Shown one piece after another: positions 25,105 to 33,748 of a DNA stretch of 34,768 nucleotides. Under the pieces are notes generated by a model that saw only the letters and a program-made list of their open reading frames with translations, was not told the DNA's origin and did no database searches. The first letter of the stretch is position 1, and each line of letters starts with the position of its first letter. Both the position numbers and the translations under genes were made by a program. The stretch is taken from the NCBI GenBank assembly GCA_902785295.1, contig CACZYK010000047.1, positions 1-34,768 of the forward strand, written 5' to 3'. Origin of the DNA: an uncultured Clostridium sp. GTDB taxonomy: Bacteria; Bacillota; Clostridia; Clostridiales; Clostridiaceae.

Positions 25105-25398
25105 TTACCTTATTTTTAATACATCATCTAGATTTTCAAAAACTGATTTATCATAATCACAATGAACAGATACTTTTAATACATCATAAAGTTTTTCAAG
25201 TTGCTTTATAACTTGGTCTAAAGCAGAGTTATTTTCTACTAGCAAGAACATTTTACTAGTGCTACCATCACCAGTTTGAGAACATAATATGGCTTCTAAG
25301 TTAAAAGCTCTTCTTGCAAAAAGTCCAGTAATATGACTCATTACACCAGGATGATTTCTAACAAGTAATTCTATAATAAAAAAATCTGTATTAATCAT
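25105..25398 (-). CDS. ilvN: Acetolactate synthase small (regulatory) subunit
   Basis: This 97-residue ACT-domain protein binds branched-chain amino acid (usually valine) and controls the large subunit. The ACT core is IIELLVRNHPGVMSHITGLFARRAFNLEAI, with the Gly at the ligand site (HPGVMSHI) and the second strand SKMFLLVE. It is short, like the ACT-only small subunits of many Gram-positive bacteria, and lacks the longer C-terminal domain. Its start overlaps the end of ilvB by eight bases, so the two are made together under the T-box. It is the last gene of the operon and ends before the large bidirectional hairpin. Confidence 0.93.
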   Translation of the reverse strand: MINTDFFIIELLVRNHPGVMSHITGLFARRAFNLEAILCSQTGDGSTSKMFLLVENNSALDQVIKQLEKLYDVLKVSVHCDYDKSVFENLDDVLKIR

Positions 25399-27070
25399 TA
25401 TATACTACACCACCTATCATTTCTGTATTTGAGCCTCCAGGAGCAACCATTGGTAAAACTTTTTCCATAGCTGGAACTGGTAAGTTAATTACACATGGAC
25501 CAGGAGTTTTAAGTAATTCTTCTAATTTATCTAAAGGATTTTCTTCAGTTCCTAAATCACAACTTTTTATTCCAAATCCTTGAGCTATTAATTTAAAATC
25601 AGGATTTGATATAAAGCGTGATGCTATATAGTGTTTATTGTAAAATAGTTCTTGTTGTTGACGAACAAGCCCAAGATGATTATTATTTAAAATTATTACT
25701 TTAACATTTAATCCAAAGTCCGCAAGAGTTGCAAGCTCTTGAATGTTCATAAGTATTGAACCATCTCCACTAAAGCATAAAATTTCCTTATCTTTATTAG
25801 CTAAAGCTGCTCCAATAGCTACTGGCAAACCAAATCCCATTGTTCCTAAACCACCAGAAGTCAAGAAAGTCTTTGGTTTATTTATTGGATATCTTTGAGC
25901 TGTCCACATTTGATGCTCTCCTACATCAGTAGCAACTATAGTATCTTTAGGAACTTTTGATGCAATAAAAGGTATAATATTTGCTGGGTGTAGTGGATTA
26001 TTATATGATGGTAAAGGATATTTAATTTTGTATTCTTTAACTTTGTTTAACCATTGAGTTCTAAGTCTTTTTTCTATATATGGTAAAACTTCTACTAAAA
26101 ATTCTTTTACATCAGCTACCATTGATATATTGCTAGGTTTTATTTTATTTATTTCAGATGCATCAATATCTACATGAATTATTTTGGCATTAGGACAAAA
26201 TTCTTTTACATTTCCAGTAGCTCTATCATCAAATCTTACTCCTAAAGCAATTATTAAATCTGCTTCATTGATTAAATAATTTGTATAAGGAGCACCATGC
26301 ATACCAAGCATACCAAGGCTTAATTCATCATCATGAGGAAAAGCTCCAATTCCCATAAGACTTAAAGTAACAGGAATATTACTCTTTTTAGCAAAATTAT
26401 ATAAATCATCATTTGAGTGAGAGCTAGTTATTCCACCACCAGCAAATATTATAGGCTTTTTAGATTTATTTATTACATCTGCAATATCCTTTAAAGCATA
26501 TTTTTTAAGTTCTGCTTTCTTTTTTTTGTGCATAGCTTCAGCAAATGAAGGAAAATCATCAATTTCAATTATCTTTGTTTGAACATCCTTAGGGATATCA
26601 ATAAGTACAGGTCCTGGTCTTCCTTCTTGAGCTATTTTAAAGGCTTCTGGAATTATAGTAAATAAATCTTCAGTATTTCTTACAAGAAAATTGTGCTTTG
26701 TTATAGGAATAGTTAATCCATAAGCATCAACTTCTTGGAAGGCATCCGTACCTATAGCAGAAAGAGGAACTTGACCAGTTATTGCTACTAAAGGAATTGA
26801 ATCAAGCTTTGCATCAGCAATAGCAGTAAGCAAGTTTGTTGCACCAGGACCAGAGGTTGCCATACAAACACCTACTTTATTTGTGGTTCTAGATATTCCT
26901 TGAGCTATAAAGGCTGCCCCTTGTTCATGCCTAGCTAGAATATGAGTAATTTTACTATAGTATAAAGCATCATATATTGGGAGATTAAATCCTCCAGGGA
27001 TTCCTGCAATATATTCTACTCCTTGATTTTCAAGTAATTTAACAACGATTTCAGCACCATTATATTTCAT
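25391..27070 (-). CDS. ilvB: Acetolactate synthase large (catalytic) subunit
   Basis: This 559-residue thiamine-diphosphate enzyme condenses two pyruvates to acetolactate (valine/leucine or acetoin route), or pyruvate and 2-oxobutyrate. The catalytic Glu is in ARHEQGAAF (about residue 48), the FAD-binding middle domain follows, and the thiamine-binding motif begins GDGSILMNIQEL and ends near LNNNHLG. Length and motifs are complete. AGGGGAG lies before the ATG, directly downstream of the T-box terminator. Only ilvB and ilvN are present: ilvC, ilvD and leu genes are not in this window, so the operon may serve acetoin or a partial pathway, unless the rest lies elsewhere. Confidence 0.95.
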   Translation of the reverse strand: MKYNGAEIVVKLLENQGVEYIAGIPGGFNLPIYDALYYSKITHILARHEQGAAFIAQGISRTTNKVGVCMATSGPGATNLLTAIADAKLDSIPLVAITGQVPLSAIGTDAFQEVDAYGLTIPITKHNFLVRNTEDLFTIIPEAFKIAQEGRPGPVLIDIPKDVQTKIIEIDDFPSFAEAMHKKKKAELKKYALKDIADVINKSKKPIIFAGGGITSSHSNDDLYNFAKKSNIPVTLSLMGIGAFPHDDELSLGMLGMHGAPYTNYLINEADLIIALGVRFDDRATGNVKEFCPNAKIIHVDIDASEINKIKPSNISMVADVKEFLVEVLPYIEKRLRTQWLNKVKEYKIKYPLPSYNNPLHPANIIPFIASKVPKDTIVATDVGEHQMWTAQRYPINKPKTFLTSGGLGTMGFGLPVAIGAALANKDKEILCFSGDGSILMNIQELATLADFGLNVKVIILNNNHLGLVRQQQELFYNKHYIASRFISNPDFKLIAQGFGIKSCDLGTEENPLDKLEELLKTPGPCVINLPVPAMEKVLPMVAPGGSNTEMIGGVVYND

Positions 27071-27082
27071 ATTTTCACTCCC

Positions 27083-27384
27083 CTAAAATAATATAAAAAA
27101 ATCTCCATCCTGAAACAATAGGACGAAGAAAAAATCATCGCGGTACCACCTAAATTTGCATTAAAAAATACACACTCATTATAATACAGATAAAATTTAT
27201 CGATATTATTACCCTTTTAACGGTAGGTACTCCGTTTAATTCTACTTTCAAAAATGATTTCTATTAAAAGCTCCTAGGCTACATTCTACTTCTTTATCAT
27301 GGAAATTTACACCTTGCATTTCCTCTCTTTGTTTCAAAAATAAGTATACTCCTCCTAATCAAGGCTTGTTATTATTCATCTGTG
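27083..27384 (-). promoter_or_regulatory. T-box riboswitch leader of ilvBN
   Basis: The T-box sequence AGGTGGTACCGCG is at 27151-27139 on the minus strand. A downstream hairpin with a T run (27126-27095) is the terminator, and alternative pairing with the T-box region gives the antiterminator. Stem I shows the AGTA/GAA loop-E strands (27350-27347 and 27286-27284) bounding the specifier loop GAATGTAG (27286-27279). The codon can be read as GTA (Val) or TGT (Cys). The UGGU of the T-box matches a tRNA with discriminator A, which fits valine and not cysteine. When its tRNA is uncharged, ilvBN is expressed. Confidence 0.92.
27095..27126 (-). terminator. T-box leader terminator
   Basis: On the minus strand the stem TCGTCCT/AGGATGGA, with G-U pairs, is followed by GATTTTTTT just before the ilvB ribosome binding site. 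It competes with the antiterminator formed around the T-box sequence. Confidence 0.85.
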
Positions 27385-27389
27385 ATACA

Positions 27390-27419
27390 ATTATATTATT
27401 AAATGGATTGATTTGTCAA
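27390..27419 (-). promoter_or_regulatory. Promoter of the ilvBN T-box operon
   Basis: TTGACA (27419-27414) and TATAAT (27395-27390) with an 18-base spacer. Transcription would start near 27384, giving a leader of about 315 bases before the ilvB ATG. Confidence 0.9.
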
Positions 27420-27554
27420 CTAAATTTTTAGAAAATTCTTAATAGTAACTGATGATTATTTTTGAAGAATTATGAAAAATGATATTAAAATATAGAATTT
27501 TATGTAATTATGGTATTATAGTAGAAGATTTATTTAAAATAGGAGAATAGAAAA

Positions 27555-28484
27555 ATGGACAAAACAAAATTTTATACAAACAGAAAGAATATTGTATTTT
27601 TAGCAGCTATATGTTGTGCATTGTGGGGGAGTGCTTTCCCAGCTGTAAAGATTGGTTATTCTATGTTCAACATTCCAGGAGAAGACATTTCCACAAAGTT
27701 AATTTTTGCAGGGATTAGATTTGCTATGGCAGGAATTTTTGTACTTATAAGCCAAGTAGCATTAGGAAAAAAATTATTTTCTTTTTCAAAAACTGATACA
27801 AAGGAATTTGTAGTGCTTGGAATAATACAAACAACACTACAATATATATTTTTTTACATAGGAATGGCATATACAACAGGAGTGAGAGGCTCAATAATAA
27901 ATGGTACAGGAACATTTTTTAGCATAATATTAGCTCATTTTATATATAAAAATGATAAGATAGATTTTAATAAAATTGTTGGTTGTATTATTGGATTTTT
28001 AGGAGTAATTGTAGTTAATTTAGATGGAAGTAATTTAATGGAAACTTCCTTTAAATTTAAAGGAGAAGGTTTTATAATGCTATCTGCTCTTATGCTTTCT
28101 ATATCTTCAATTTATAGCAAAAAAGTGACTAGAAATAAAGATGCTTCAATTGTCACAGGATACCAACTTTTTATAGGAGGTATTATATTAATTGTATTAG
28201 GTTTAGTTTTTGGAGGAAATTTAACAGGTTTTACAATAAAATCATCACTTCTTTTAATATATATGGCATTAATATCATCAGTAGCCTTTGCTATTTGGAC
28301 ACAACTTTTAAAATACAATAAGGTAAGTACAATATGTGTATTTAATTTTCTTATTCCTGTGTTTGGAAGTATTTTATCTGCAATTGTGCTTGGTGATGAT
28401 ATATTTAATGTGAAAATTTTGATTGCTTTAATATTAGTTTCTATAGGAATATTCTTAGTTTATAAAGAAAAAAGAAAATGCTAG
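27555..28484 (+). CDS. EamA/DMT-family membrane transporter
   Basis: This 309-residue protein has ten hydrophobic segments in two EamA repeats, the first beginning AAICCALWGSAFPAVKIGY and the second after GEGFIMLSALMLSISSIYS. It is typical of the 10-TMS drug/metabolite exporter family, which moves amino acids, nucleobases or toxic compounds outward. The WGSAFPAVK motif near the N-terminus is common to the family. The substrate cannot be given. AGGAG precedes the ATG at 27555. It is divergent from the ilvBN leader, so an export role for branched-chain amino acids is possible but only inference. It converges with a DUF4143 ATPase gene. Confidence 0.9.
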   Translation: MDKTKFYTNRKNIVFLAAICCALWGSAFPAVKIGYSMFNIPGEDISTKLIFAGIRFAMAGIFVLISQVALGKKLFSFSKTDTKEFVVLGIIQTTLQYIFFYIGMAYTTGVRGSIINGTGTFFSIILAHFIYKNDKIDFNKIVGCIIGFLGVIVVNLDGSNLMETSFKFKGEGFIMLSALMLSISSIYSKKVTRNKDASIVTGYQLFIGGIILIVLGLVFGGNLTGFTIKSSLLLIYMALISSVAFAIWTQLLKYNKVSTICVFNFLIPVFGSILSAIVLGDDIFNVKILIALILVSIGIFLVYKEKRKC

Positions 28485-28494
28485 AAAGTTTATT

Positions 28495-28534
28495 ACAAGG
28501 AGCTATTGTATTAATTAATTTAATAGCTCCTTGT
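28495..28534. terminator. Hairpin between convergent transporter and ATPase genes
   Basis: ACAAGGAGCTATT (28495-28507) pairs perfectly with AATAGCTCCTTGT (28522-28534). No clean T tract follows on either strand, so termination efficiency is uncertain despite the strong stem. Confidence 0.6.
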
Positions 28535-28542
28535 ATAGCTTG

Positions 28543-29739
28543 CTATTGTAATAAAAAGTCAATTATATTTATATTTTTTATTCCATTAAAATCTTTAATT
28601 GGAGTTCTATCCATTGTAAGAATAACTTTTTCATAGTGGTCTGGAATATGATCAAAAGGATTTAATTCTCTTTTTTTAGTATTTTCATCTAATATGCTTG
28701 CACTTACTTGATAATATATTTTTTCATCATAATTTTGAGCAACAAAGTCTATCTCAAGATTATCTATTTTACCAACTGATACATCATATCCTCTTCTTAA
28801 TAATTCAAGATATACTAAATTTTCAAGCATATGACCATAATCTCCATCTTTAAAGCTTAATAATTCATTCCTAATTCCAGTATCTACAATATAATATTTC
28901 TCTAAAGTTTTTAAATACATTTTTCCTTTAATATCAAATCTATTAGCTTTATATATTACGAATGCATTTTCAAGCATTTTTAAATAATTATCAATTGTTT
29001 CAGTAGAAGTTTTGCGTCCAGCACTATTTAGATAATTGCTAATATTTCTTGAGGATATAGGGCTACCTATATTTTGAGCTATATAACGAATTAAATTTTC
29101 TAATAAGGTAATATCTCTTATAGAATTACGTTTAGCAACATCTTTAATGATAACTGTATTAAATACTCCTGAAAGTATATTCCTAATTGCTGATTTATCA
29201 TGAACATATGAAACTATAGGAAGTCCCCCATATAATAAGTAATCATTAAAATGTTCTTCTAAATTTTCTTTTGTATTATAATCATTAAAATCTAAGTATT
29301 CTTTAAAAGATAGAGGAAGCATTTTTATTTCAACATAACGCCCTGATAAAAGTGTAGATATTTCAGATGATAATAAATAAGCATTTGAACCAGTAATGTA
29401 TATGTCACAATTAAGCGTAACAAGAAAGGAATTGATGGCTTTTTCCCAATTACTTACTTGTTGAATTTCGTCTAAAATAATATATTTTTTATCATTATCT
29501 AAAATTTTTTCTTTAATGTATTTATTTAAATCTTTGTAATCTTTAATTTCATCATATGTTAAGTCTTCAAAATTCATGTGTATAATATTTTCTTTTTTTA
29601 TACCAGTATTTAATAAGTATTCTTCAAACAAATCTAAAAGAGTAGATTTCCCACAACGTCTTATTCCAGTAATAACTTTAATTAATGGTTTATCTTTAAA
29701 GGTTATTAACTTGTTTAAATAAATATCTCTTGATTTCAT
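28543..29739 (-). CDS. AAA-type ATPase with DUF4143 domain
   Basis: This 398-residue protein of the AAA_14/DUF4143 ATPase family has Walker A GIRRCGKST (25-33), Walker B YIILDEIQQV, and the sensor region DIYITGSNAYLL. A winged-helix segment follows, and the DUF4143 part carries a PD-(D/E)xK-like block (GDYGHMLENLVYLELLRRGY, then VGKIDNLEIDFVAQ). These proteins are widespread and often lineage-specific; their function is unknown, though nuclease or toxin-like roles are proposed. ATG at 29739 follows GAGGTG; a GTG at 29748 overlaps that site. A promoter at 29773-29801 serves it. It has no operon partner here. Confidence 0.9.
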   Translation of the reverse strand: MKSRDIYLNKLITFKDKPLIKVITGIRRCGKSTLLDLFEEYLLNTGIKKENIIHMNFEDLTYDEIKDYKDLNKYIKEKILDNDKKYIILDEIQQVSNWEKAINSFLVTLNCDIYITGSNAYLLSSEISTLLSGRYVEIKMLPLSFKEYLDFNDYNTKENLEEHFNDYLLYGGLPIVSYVHDKSAIRNILSGVFNTVIIKDVAKRNSIRDITLLENLIRYIAQNIGSPISSRNISNYLNSAGRKTSTETIDNYLKMLENAFVIYKANRFDIKGKMYLKTLEKYYIVDTGIRNELLSFKDGDYGHMLENLVYLELLRRGYDVSVGKIDNLEIDFVAQNYDEKIYYQVSASILDENTKKRELNPFDHIPDHYEKVILTMDRTPIKDFNGIKNINIIDFLLQ

Positions 29740-29772
29740 TATATACACCTCAAAAATTATTTATATACTAAT

Positions 29773-29801
29773 AATATATCCATTAAATTTTAAAATATCA
29801 A
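29773..29801 (-). promoter_or_regulatory. Promoter of the DUF4143 ATPase gene
   Basis: On the minus strand TTGATA (29801-29796) and TATATT (29778-29773) have a 17-base spacer, about 34 bases before the ATG. Confidence 0.65.
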
Positions 29802-30046
29802 CTTATTTTAAAATTATAATCTATAAAAATATTAAAAAAGCATTAAAAATAAGTTGTAAATGAAAAAATATATAAATAATTAAATAAAACAATTTATAAT
29901 AGAAAAATTTTTATTTTATAAGAATTTTTCATAGTATAAACTTAATTTAAAAGGGAAAGTATATTCTTAAGAATGAATAAAACTTTATTCTTTACATAGC
30001 TTAGTGTAAAATGTATATGAAAATAAAAAACAACTGAGGTTTTAAG
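29802..30046. other. AT-rich intergenic region between divergent genes
   Basis: Together with the promoter above, about 307 bases separate the DUF4143 ATPase from the GNAT-peptidase gene. They are almost pure A/T. The only structure seen is the perfect palindrome ATTCTTAAGAAT (29963-29974) and a short AT hairpin near 29912-29940. No clear promoter for the rightward gene was found. Confidence 0.5.
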
Positions 30047-32263
30047 ATGAATAAAGATATTAAATGGCTATTTATAAATAAAAAATCAAAATTTTATGAT
30101 GAGACTATAGACCTTGTATATGAGGAACTTTTTAAAGATTATAATTATTCAAAGGAAACTATATTAGCAGAAAAACAAAATAATGGCATACATATAATAG
30201 CCATTTATGACTCAAAAGTAGTTGGTCATGCTAGATTGTTTGTTGAAAATAACATAGGGATGATATCTCAGGTTGCAGTTGCAAAAGGTTATAGAAATTT
30301 AAAAATAGGTTCTGGTGTTATAAATATATTAGTAAAAGAATCTGAAAAATTAAAAATAGATTTTGTTGAGTTAAATTCAAGAGAAGATGCTATTGAATTT
30401 TATGAGAAACTTGGATTCTCTAGAAATGGAGAATTAAAAAAATCTGTTAAGACAGGAGTACCTTTATTAAATATGAGAAAGTGTGTGAAAAGTAATATGA
30501 AAGAAATAAATTTAAATTGGAGTTTAGATGAAATATATAAATCATTTGATGATGAAGAATTCAAAAATGATATTAATAAATTAGATGAATGTATAAAAGA
30601 TATAAATTCTTGGGGGGCATCTATTTTAAGAAGAAAGGATTCTCATGTAAAAAAGCTTGAGGAATATATAGAAAAACGTTCTGATTTTGAAGAATTATCT
30701 AATAAACTTGAGATTTTTATAAATCTTAGTTTAAGTGTAAATACTAAAGATAAAGAAGCATTAAGATACTCTGATATAATAGAAAAAAAGCTTACAGAAG
30801 TTGTTGAGACATTTGCAAAGGTTGAAAAGTGGATTAGTTCTATAGATAACTTAGATTGCATTATAGAAAAATCAAATATTCTTAAAGAGTATAAATTTTT
30901 ATTTAGTGAAATTGTTGAGAAGGGCAAGTACATATTAAGTGAAAAAGAAGAAAATATTATATCCAATATGAAAAATACAGGTTCTAGTGCATGGGAAAAG
31001 CTTAAGGATAATTTAGTTTCAAATTTAATGGTGGATATCAATGGAAAAGAAGAACCTCTTACAGTAGTTTTAAATATGGCTTATGATAAAGATGAAAATG
31101 TAAGAAAAAGTGCCTATGAAGCAGAAATAAAATCATATAAAAAGATTGAAGAGGGAGTAGCAGCTGCTTTAAATGGAATAAAGGGTGAAGTTTTAACAAT
31201 TTCTAATATAAGAGGATATAAATCTCCTCTTCAAATGACTCTTTTAGAATCTAGAATGGATGAAGAATCTTTAAATGCAATGCTTTCTGCAATGAAGGAA
31301 AGCTTACCTGTATTTAGAAAGTATTTAAGAAAAAAAGGAGAGCTTTTAGGACACAAAAATGGTCTTCCTTTTTATGATTTATACGCTCCTATAGTTGATT
31401 GTGATATGAAGTTTTCCTATGAAGAAGCAGGAAATTTTGTTGAAAAAAACTTTAGAAGTTTTAGTGAAAGTTTAGGAAACTATGCAAGAAAAGCTATTGA
31501 TAATAGGTGGATAGATGTTATGCCTAAAGAAGGAAAAGTAGGTGGAGCATTTTGTGAAAATATTCATTATATAGGTGAAAGTAGATTCTTATTAAACTTT
31601 GGAGGAAGTTTTAGTGATGTAGTTACTATGGCACATGAATTAGGGCATGGTTTTCATGGAGAATGTTTAAAAAATGAAAAAATATTAAACTTTGATTATC
31701 CAATGCCAATAGCAGAAACAGCTTCAACATTTTGTGAAACTATAATAAAAAATGCTACAATAAAAAACGCTAGCAAAAAAGAAGCTTTAGCAATATTAGA
31801 AACAGAAATATGTGATGATACTCAAGTTATAGTTGATATATATTCAAGATTTATATTTGAAAAGAATTTGTTTGAAAAGAGAAAAGAATGTGCATTATCA
31901 GTAGAAGAAATTAAAAATCTTATGATTGATGCACAAAAAGAAGCTTATGGTGATGGCTTAGACCAAAACTTTTTACATCCTTATATGTGGCTTTGGAAAC
32001 CTCACTATTATGATGCTGATTATAATTTTTATAATTATCCATATGCCTTTGGATTATTATTTTCAAAAGGATTATATGCAGAATACTTAAAAAGAGGAGA
32101 TTCCTTTGTAAAAGATTATGAAAAACTTCTTTCTATAACAGGAAAAAATAAACTTGAAGATGTAGCTAAGGTTATGGGAATAGATATTCATAATGTGGAA
32201 TTTTGGAGAAACTCATTAAAGCTTATAGAAGATAATATAGAAAAATTTATAAGCTTAACTTAA
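30047..32263 (+). CDS. GNAT acetyltransferase fused to M3 oligoendopeptidase F
   Basis: This 738-residue protein joins two enzymes. Residues about 1-146 are a GNAT N-acetyltransferase with the acetyl-CoA loop Q75-V-A-V-A-K-G-Y-R-N-L-K-I-G-S-G90 and the FYEKLGF motif. Residues about 151-738 are a complete oligoendopeptidase F (M3B zinc peptidase) with HELGH (530-534) and the downstream IAETASTFCE ligand helix. PepF proteins are usually about 600 residues and stand alone. The peptidase part starts at M151 (MKEINLNWSL), the natural PepF start, with no good ribosome binding site before it. GAGG precedes ATG 30047. It hydrolyses oligopeptides in the cytoplasm; the acetyltransferase substrate is unknown. 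Confidence 0.93.
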   Translation: MNKDIKWLFINKKSKFYDETIDLVYEELFKDYNYSKETILAEKQNNGIHIIAIYDSKVVGHARLFVENNIGMISQVAVAKGYRNLKIGSGVINILVKESEKLKIDFVELNSREDAIEFYEKLGFSRNGELKKSVKTGVPLLNMRKCVKSNMKEINLNWSLDEIYKSFDDEEFKNDINKLDECIKDINSWGASILRRKDSHVKKLEEYIEKRSDFEELSNKLEIFINLSLSVNTKDKEALRYSDIIEKKLTEVVETFAKVEKWISSIDNLDCIIEKSNILKEYKFLFSEIVEKGKYILSEKEENIISNMKNTGSSAWEKLKDNLVSNLMVDINGKEEPLTVVLNMAYDKDENVRKSAYEAEIKSYKKIEEGVAAALNGIKGEVLTISNIRGYKSPLQMTLLESRMDEESLNAMLSAMKESLPVFRKYLRKKGELLGHKNGLPFYDLYAPIVDCDMKFSYEEAGNFVEKNFRSFSESLGNYARKAIDNRWIDVMPKEGKVGGAFCENIHYIGESRFLLNFGGSFSDVVTMAHELGHGFHGECLKNEKILNFDYPMPIAETASTFCETIIKNATIKNASKKEALAILETEICDDTQVIVDIYSRFIFEKNLFEKRKECALSVEEIKNLMIDAQKEAYGDGLDQNFLHPYMWLWKPHYYDADYNFYNYPYAFGLLFSKGLYAEYLKRGDSFVKDYEKLLSITGKNKLEDVAKVMGIDIHNVEFWRNSLKLIEDNIEKFISLT

Positions 32264-32318
32264 AATAATATGTTTAGTTATAAAGTTAAATGTAAAATGA
32301 TATTATAGATTATAGGAG

Positions 32319-33748
32319 ATGAAATTGGATAGTGTAGTAAGAATTCAAGAAATTGAAGTTGAAAACTTTAAAAATGTATTAAATGGAGTAATAACATTTG
32401 AAAGTTATAAAAAAAGGATTTTTTTCAAGATTCACATAACTCTGATATAGTTGGTTTATATGGGCAAAATGGTTCTGGAAAAACAAGTTTAGTTGAAGCA
32501 ATTGATATTTTAAAATCAGTTTTGTTAGGACAAGAACTTAGTAATAGTATAAGAAATTTAATATCATATGATAAGAAATATTGCAGATTAAAATTTACCT
32601 TTTTAATTAAGATAGATAAAAATAAGTATATTGTTAAATATGGTTTTAAGTTAACATATAATGAAGAAGAAGATAAGATTGAAGTTTTAGAAGAAATTAT
32701 AAAATATTCTGAAATAGATGTTGCTAATAAAAAAATATTATCAACAAAAAGTATTATTGAATTTAATATGAATGACAAAACTATATTTAAACCTCTTAAA
32801 AACTATAATCTAATTGTGAATAATAATAGTATAAATAAAACAGAGTTAATTGTTGCTAAAGAATTAGCAAAGGAAAATAGTACATCTTTTATTTTTAGCA
32901 AAAGATGTATTAAATTATTTAAAGAAAGCTTTGAGAATGAGAATAAAGTATTTATTGATATAATTAATTCTTTATGTAATTTTGGTTTAAAATCTTTTGT
33001 AATAAAAAATAATTATTTAGGACATATTGATTTAGGAACTATAATGCCCTTTTCCTTCTTGGTAAAAAATGACAAAGGGGTTGCACAAGGAACAATAGCT
33101 TTTTCTTTATTTGAAACTAATAGGGTTCCGATAAATATATTTAATATTTTAGATAAAATTATTATACAAATAAATACAGTTTTAAGCTCATTGATACCAG
33201 GACTTACTATAGAAACTAAAGAAATTAATGAAGAACTTATGGAAAATGGGAATGTAGGAAAAGTATTTGAATTGCTTTCAGTAAGAAAAGTATTTGAATT
33301 GCTTTCAGTAAGAGAAAATATAAAAATACCATTAAAATATGAGTCAGATGGTATAAAAAAGATAATTTCTATTTTAAGTGCACTTATAGCAATGTATAAT
33401 AATGAAAAAATATGTGTTGTAATAGATGAAATGGATTCAGGTATTTTTGAATTTTTACTTGGAGAGCTTTTAGGAGTATTAAAAGAAAAGGCTGAAGGAC
33501 AATTGATATTTACATCTCATAATCTTAGAGCATTAGAAGTTTTAGATAAAAATGATATAATTTTCACTACAACTAATCCTAATAATAGATATATTAAGAT
33601 GAAAAATGTTAAGAAAACAAATAATTTAAGAGATTTCTATTTACGTGAAATATTCTTAGGAGGCCAAAATGAGCCAATATATAATAAGACTAAAAGTTAT
33701 GCTATAAGTAGAGCTTTTAGGAAAGCAGGAAATTATGAGCAAAAGTAA
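32319..33748 (+). pseudogene. ABC-type (OLD/AAA15-like) ATPase, frameshifted before Walker A
   Basis: The gene opens at ATG 32319 or, with better spacing from GGAG, TTG 32325: VVRIQEIEVENFKNVLNG, typical of SMC/OLD-type ATPase N-termini. This frame stops at 32450. One extra A in the seven-A tract at 32409-32415 would join it to SYKKKDFFQDSHNSDIVG and the Walker A GQNGSGKT (32462-32485). The rest is intact to 33748: signature-like YESDGIKKIISIL, Walker B CVVIDEMDSG, and H-loop FTSHNLRALE. A 27-base tandem duplication lies at 33260-33313. The ATPase should work with the TOPRIM protein encoded next. As read, only an ATPase lacking Walker A could be made. Confidence 0.82.

Noticed and set aside
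30643-31041. Minus-strand open frame inside the peptidase gene
   Set aside because: Serine/phenylalanine-rich antisense shadow of a well-supported PepF domain.
32263-32319. Operon linking the peptidase fusion to the ATPase-TOPRIM pair
   Set aside because: The gap is only about 55 bases and has no terminator, so read-through is possible, but the functions are unrelated and nothing else supports a shared system.
32425-32778. Minus-strand open frame opposite the ATPase Walker A region
   Set aside because: Antisense shadow; the plus strand carries the conserved GQNGSGKT motif.
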